Source: Xanthobacteraceae bacterium
Lineage (GTDB): Bacteria; Pseudomonadota; Alphaproteobacteria; Rhizobiales; Xanthobacteraceae
NCBI GenBank assembly: GCA_025929595.1
Contig: JAICQA010000146.1
Span: 1-6,834 of the forward strand
Reading direction: 5' to 3'
DNA length: 6,834 bases
A model generated the notes under the pieces. It searched no databases and was not told where the DNA came from. It saw nothing but the letters and a program-made list of their open reading frames with translations. Positions 5,620-6,834 of the stretch are shown here, piece after piece. A program made the translations under genes and the position numbers. Each line of letters starts with the position of its first letter. Positions within the stretch are counted from its first letter, which is position 1.

Positions 5620-5889
5620 TTAGGTCGACGGCTCCGACGACAAAGTACAGACGAGGCCTGTGTCGTGACCGTTTCCATTGAGCGAAGCGTTTCCGCTTCG
5701 TCCCGCGCTTCGCAAAAAGATGCGCGTCTGTACCGCACCACACGACTGGCATTCATAGGTGCAGAGATCGGCGCGATTTTCGCCACCGAATGCCGGCTCC
5801 AGGCCCACCAGCCGGGACAGGTTTCGACAGTTTGAGCAGGAAATGGGAGCGAGCGGAGCGAGCTTGGTGGTCGTTTTCTGTTGTTTCAT
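5620..5889 (-). CDS. Small cysteine-cluster (zinc-ribbon-like) hypothetical protein
   Basis: This 89-residue protein has C18-x2-C21 (CSNC) and, after 21 residues, C43-x3-C47-x2-C50 (CTYECQSCG), with LVGLEP and YECQSCG between and around them. The two CxxC knuckles form a likely zinc ribbon. Short proteins with this layout (CPxC...GIEP...TYEC..CG) are familiar from rhizobial genomes, where they are unassigned. The N-terminus carries a repeated LAP-LAP, encoded by a near-exact direct repeat at 5838-5855. The tail from about residue 60 has no recognised fold. I prefer the ATG at 5889 because GGAAAG lies about eight bases upstream; an in-frame GTG at 5907 would add six residues. A GC-only hairpin lies just after the stop (GCGCGC arms) without a T run. 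The gene is divergent from the ribbon-helix-helix gene across an AT-rich gap. Confidence 0.68.
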   Translation of the reverse strand: MKQQKTTTKLAPLAPISCSNCRNLSRLVGLEPAFGGENRADLCTYECQSCGAVQTRIFLRSAGRSGNASLNGNGHDTGLVCTLSSEPST

Positions 5890-5950
5890 TGCAACAGCTT
5901 TCCACACGGGAAGGTCTGCGGCAAGAGCTAAACAGAAAAATATTCAATAA

Positions 5951-5963
5951 AATCAATTAGTTA
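5951..5963 (+). promoter_or_regulatory. Candidate IHF binding site in an AT-rich divergent intergenic gap
   Basis: AATCAATTAGTTA at 5951-5963 matches the known integration host factor consensus WATCAANNNNTTR at every fixed base. It sits in the only clearly AT-rich stretch of the window (about 5930-5970), between the divergent cysteine-cluster and ribbon-helix-helix genes, where DNA bending could affect both. A match in AT-rich DNA can also arise by chance. Confidence 0.38.
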
Positions 5964-6004
5964 AATGAGTTGTTGCAGCGAGTCACGCCCGTTCTCACGG
6001 ATGC

Positions 6005-6045
6005 GTCATTGGCGGAACTTTCTCAAATGACGTAAATTGTAGCGA
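6005..6045 (+). promoter_or_regulatory. Possible promoter/operator of the ribbon-helix-helix gene
   Basis: Two overlapping readings are possible. TTGGCG at 6009-6014 and TAAATT at 6033-6038, 18 bases apart, could be a sigma-70 promoter. GGAAC at 6014-6018 followed after 18 bases by TT could be a weak EcfG site, but the CG of CGTT is absent. An imperfect palindrome, CAAATGACGTAAATTG at 6024-6039 (12 of 16 symmetric), overlaps the -10 and could be an operator for autoregulation, as is common in this protein family. Either start would leave a leader of about 50 bases. Confidence 0.3.
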
Positions 6046-6095
6046 TGCACACCTTTGCTCAATGTGAGTAACATCGGCCCTGCATGAGATTGACC

Positions 6096-6326
6096 ATGGC
6101 TACTGACAAACGCGGCGAGCGGCTTCAGCTCATGCTGACGCCCGACGAACTGACGCTGTTGGATGATTTTCGCTTTCGCGCCCGCATGCCGAGTCGGGCG
6201 TCCGCTGTGCGAGAATTATTGAGGCGCGGGCTGACGGCTGAAGGATTTGACCATGCAGCCTTCGGCGCGAAGTCCGAAGATTTCGCCGTGACCGGTGAGA
6301 ACTCGAAAGGCCCGGACGACAGCTGA
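6096..6326 (+). CDS. Orphan ribbon-helix-helix DNA-binding protein
   Basis: This 76-residue protein fits the MetJ/Arc ribbon-helix-helix fold. Residues 8-14 (ERLQLML and neighbours) form the DNA-contacting strand, TPDELTLLDDFRFRAR the first helix, and SRASAVRELLRRGL (33-46) the second, with the usual SR.SAVRELLRRGL ending. The remaining 30 residues are acidic and probably disordered. Members bind DNA as dimers through the paired strands. No toxin-like gene follows: the next 350 bases hold no gene on this strand, so it is not evidently an antitoxin and is more likely a free-standing regulator of a kind frequent in Alphaproteobacteria. ATG 6096 (MATDKRGERL) is preferred by family resemblance over the in-frame ATG at 6084; neither has a strong ribosome site, and GAGA lies upstream of 6096. 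Confidence 0.85.
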   Translation: MATDKRGERLQLMLTPDELTLLDDFRFRARMPSRASAVRELLRRGLTAEGFDHAAFGAKSEDFAVTGENSKGPDDS

Positions 6327-6549
6327 GTCAGGGTCGATCAGGCGCGGACGCCTTGCGTATGTGCGAAACCGGCTAGCTCCTCGCGCACGGCCCCAAGGGA
6401 CGGGTCGATTGCAATTCGATCCGGCCTGGGATCGAGGATCCGACCCTCAATCAAAATCGAGGGACCGTAGGGCGGGGTCCCGGGCTCCCCGAGTGCCCTG
6501 CGCACGTTAGGCCGGACCCATCCGATCTCGGGCTTGCCCGAGATCGGCT
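6327..6549. other. Intergenic region without a gene; contains a perfect 12-bp palindrome
   Basis: No coding frame is supported. An AGGCG/CGCCT hairpin at 6340-6353 follows the ribbon-helix-helix gene but lacks a T run. A near-palindrome TCGATTGCAATTCGA is at 6405-6419. CCGATCTCGGGC at 6522-6533 pairs perfectly with 6536-6547 across two bases; this hairpin abuts the small-RNA terminator. Short motifs (GGGCGG.GTCCC and CACGTTAG) recur in the same order upstream of the left copy of the element (about 2273-2314), hinting at a longer shared unit. Confidence 0.5.
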
Positions 6550-6582
6550 AAAAAAACGCAAGTCGGATAAACCCGACGTGCG
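6550..6582 (-). terminator. Rho-independent terminator of the candidate small RNA
   Basis: On the minus strand CGCA-C-GTCGG (6582-6573) pairs with CCGAC-T-TGCG (6566-6557) around a six-base loop GTTTAT, with one C/T mismatch, and is followed at once by seven T (6556-6550). Stem, loop and U tail are all typical. It would end the candidate small RNA and could also stop read-through from the kinase gene at 6679. Confidence 0.75.
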
Positions 6583-6586
6583 TGGT

Positions 6587-6629
6587 CGCCGCATCCCGCT
6601 CCGCCGACCGAACGTCTCCGGAAGACGCC
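6587..6629 (-). repeat. 43-base repeat core, right copy
   Basis: It matches 2329-2371 at 39 of 43 positions, ungapped; three of the four differences are grouped at positions 18, 20 and 21 of the core, outside the CGTCT/AGACG hairpin, which is fully conserved. Conservation of the hairpin with changes next to it suggests selection on structure or recent common origin. Confidence 0.8.
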
Positions 6630-6653
6630 CCTCTGGTGAGGTGGAATCGCATA

Positions 6654-6682
6654 GGAATATAATCGTAGAACGAAATAGTCAA
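6654..6682 (-). promoter_or_regulatory. Sigma-70-like promoter of the candidate small RNA
   Basis: On the minus strand TTGACT (6682-6677) is a near-consensus -35 box. The -10 is either TATTCC (6659-6654) at a 17-base spacing or TATATT (6661-6656) at 15. The TATATT box is also present in the left copy at 2398-2393. The -35 box overlaps the TGA stop (6681-6679) of the upstream kinase, so the promoter is packed right at the gene's end. Confidence 0.5.
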
Positions 6683-6834
6683 GAGGTGTGGGAAGGCGCG
6701 CTGCGGTCGATCGGCAGATGGACAGTCACCGTGGCCCCGCCGGCCTGGGAGGACGGATGCAGTCTGCCGCTGGCTTGCGCGACGACGTGCCGGATCATCT
6801 GCATTCCAAATGCCGTCGAGGCAGCAGGGTCGAA
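6679..6834 (-). CDS. C-terminal end of a sensor histidine kinase, partial (start beyond the window)
   Basis: The last 51 residues of a protein enter from the right edge and end at TGA 6681-6679. The visible part reads FGMQMIRHVVAQASGRL, then GGATVTVHLPID, which fits the end of a GHKL ATPase domain: the helix after the G2 box, the glycine-containing turn and the last strand of the kinase. The G.QM(I/V)R..V.Q..G pattern is closest to the HWE/HisKA_2 kinases common in rhizobia, in which some members act in the general stress response, but 51 residues are not enough to fix the type. Frame and stop are clear; no domain upstream can be seen. Confidence 0.72.
   Translation of the reverse strand, partial: FDPAASTAFGMQMIRHVVAQASGRLHPSSQAGGATVTVHLPIDRSAPSHTS

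Larger units (their letters stand above)
6550..6647 (-). ncRNA. Candidate small RNA of about 98 nt, right copy of the dispersed element
   Basis: On the minus strand this stretch lies between a sigma-70-like promoter (6654-6682) and a strong terminator (6550-6582), with no coding frame of note. The transcript would contain the 43-base core 6629-6587, including the hairpin CGTCT/AGACG (6627-6623 with 6617-6613), then the terminator hairpin. The core recurs at 2329-2371 with 39 of 43 identities, so it belongs to a repeated family. Multi-copy small RNAs are known in the Bradyrhizobium and Rhodopseudomonas lineage (the BjrC families), and this could be a member or a relative; I cannot confirm which. 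The exact 5' end is inferred from promoter spacing only. Confidence 0.55.

Noticed and set aside
5472..5786. A 104-codon minus-strand frame overlapping the cysteine-cluster gene
   Set aside because: The overlapping frame with CxxC knuckles and a ribosome site is far more protein-like, and this frame covers the likely promoter of the kinase.
4492..5835. A 447-codon open frame on the plus strand opposite the hybrid kinase
   Set aside because: It is a GC-rich antisense shadow: the kinase on the other strand has every domain intact, while this frame is rich in Arg, Asp, Ala and Val, has no recognisable domain and lacks a ribosome site.
6295..6510. A 71-codon frame overlapping the end of the ribbon-helix-helix gene, considered as a toxin partner
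   Set aside because: It is Arg-rich with no toxin motif and no ribosome site, and runs into the palindromic repeat region.

Overview
The window is about 6.8 kb of GC-rich alphaproteobacterial DNA, most likely from the Hyphomicrobiales (Rhizobiales), perhaps near Bradyrhizobium, Rhodopseudomonas, Methylocystis or Beijerinckia relatives. This rests on four things: a ClpS of the second (ClpS2) type found in this order, a DUF2277 protein, a PAS-PAS hybrid histidine kinase of a common rhizobial form, and promoter-like sites matching the alphaproteobacterial general-stress sigma factor EcfG. The genus cannot be fixed from sequence alone.

Layout from left to right. At 1-610 (minus, running off the left edge) lies a membrane-anchored thermonuclease. 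It is divergent from clpS (710-1015, plus). A small proline- and glycine-rich exported protein (1108-1413, plus) faces a DUF2277 protein (1493-1759, minus). From 1760 to 2571 there are about 800 bases with no convincing gene. They hold a dense series of stem-loops (1864-2142) and, at 2329-2398, the first copy of a dispersed element. A secreted Kazal-type protease inhibitor (2572-2913, plus) converges on a small periplasmic DUF1236-like protein (2998-3390, minus). Next is a 658-residue soluble hybrid histidine kinase (3466-5442, minus) with two PAS domains, a HisKA/HATPase core and a C-terminal receiver. A small cysteine-cluster protein (5620-5889, minus) is divergent from an orphan ribbon-helix-helix regulator (6096-6326, plus) across an AT-rich gap. 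The right end carries the second copy of the dispersed element, here looking like an intact small-RNA gene on the minus strand (about 6550-6647), followed by the 3' end of another histidine kinase (6679-6834, minus).

Two themes link the genes. First, EcfG-like promoters (GGAAC, 16-17 bases, then CGTT or GGTT) precede the DUF1236-like gene, the hybrid kinase and the small exported protein, with a weaker one before the ribbon-helix-helix gene. This suggests part of the window belongs to the general stress response. Second, the 43-base core shared by 2329-2371 and 6587-6629 (39 of 43 identical) has a -10-like box on one side and hairpins on the other in both copies. Only the right copy has both a good -35 box and a U-tailed terminator, so it is the best candidate for an expressed small RNA.
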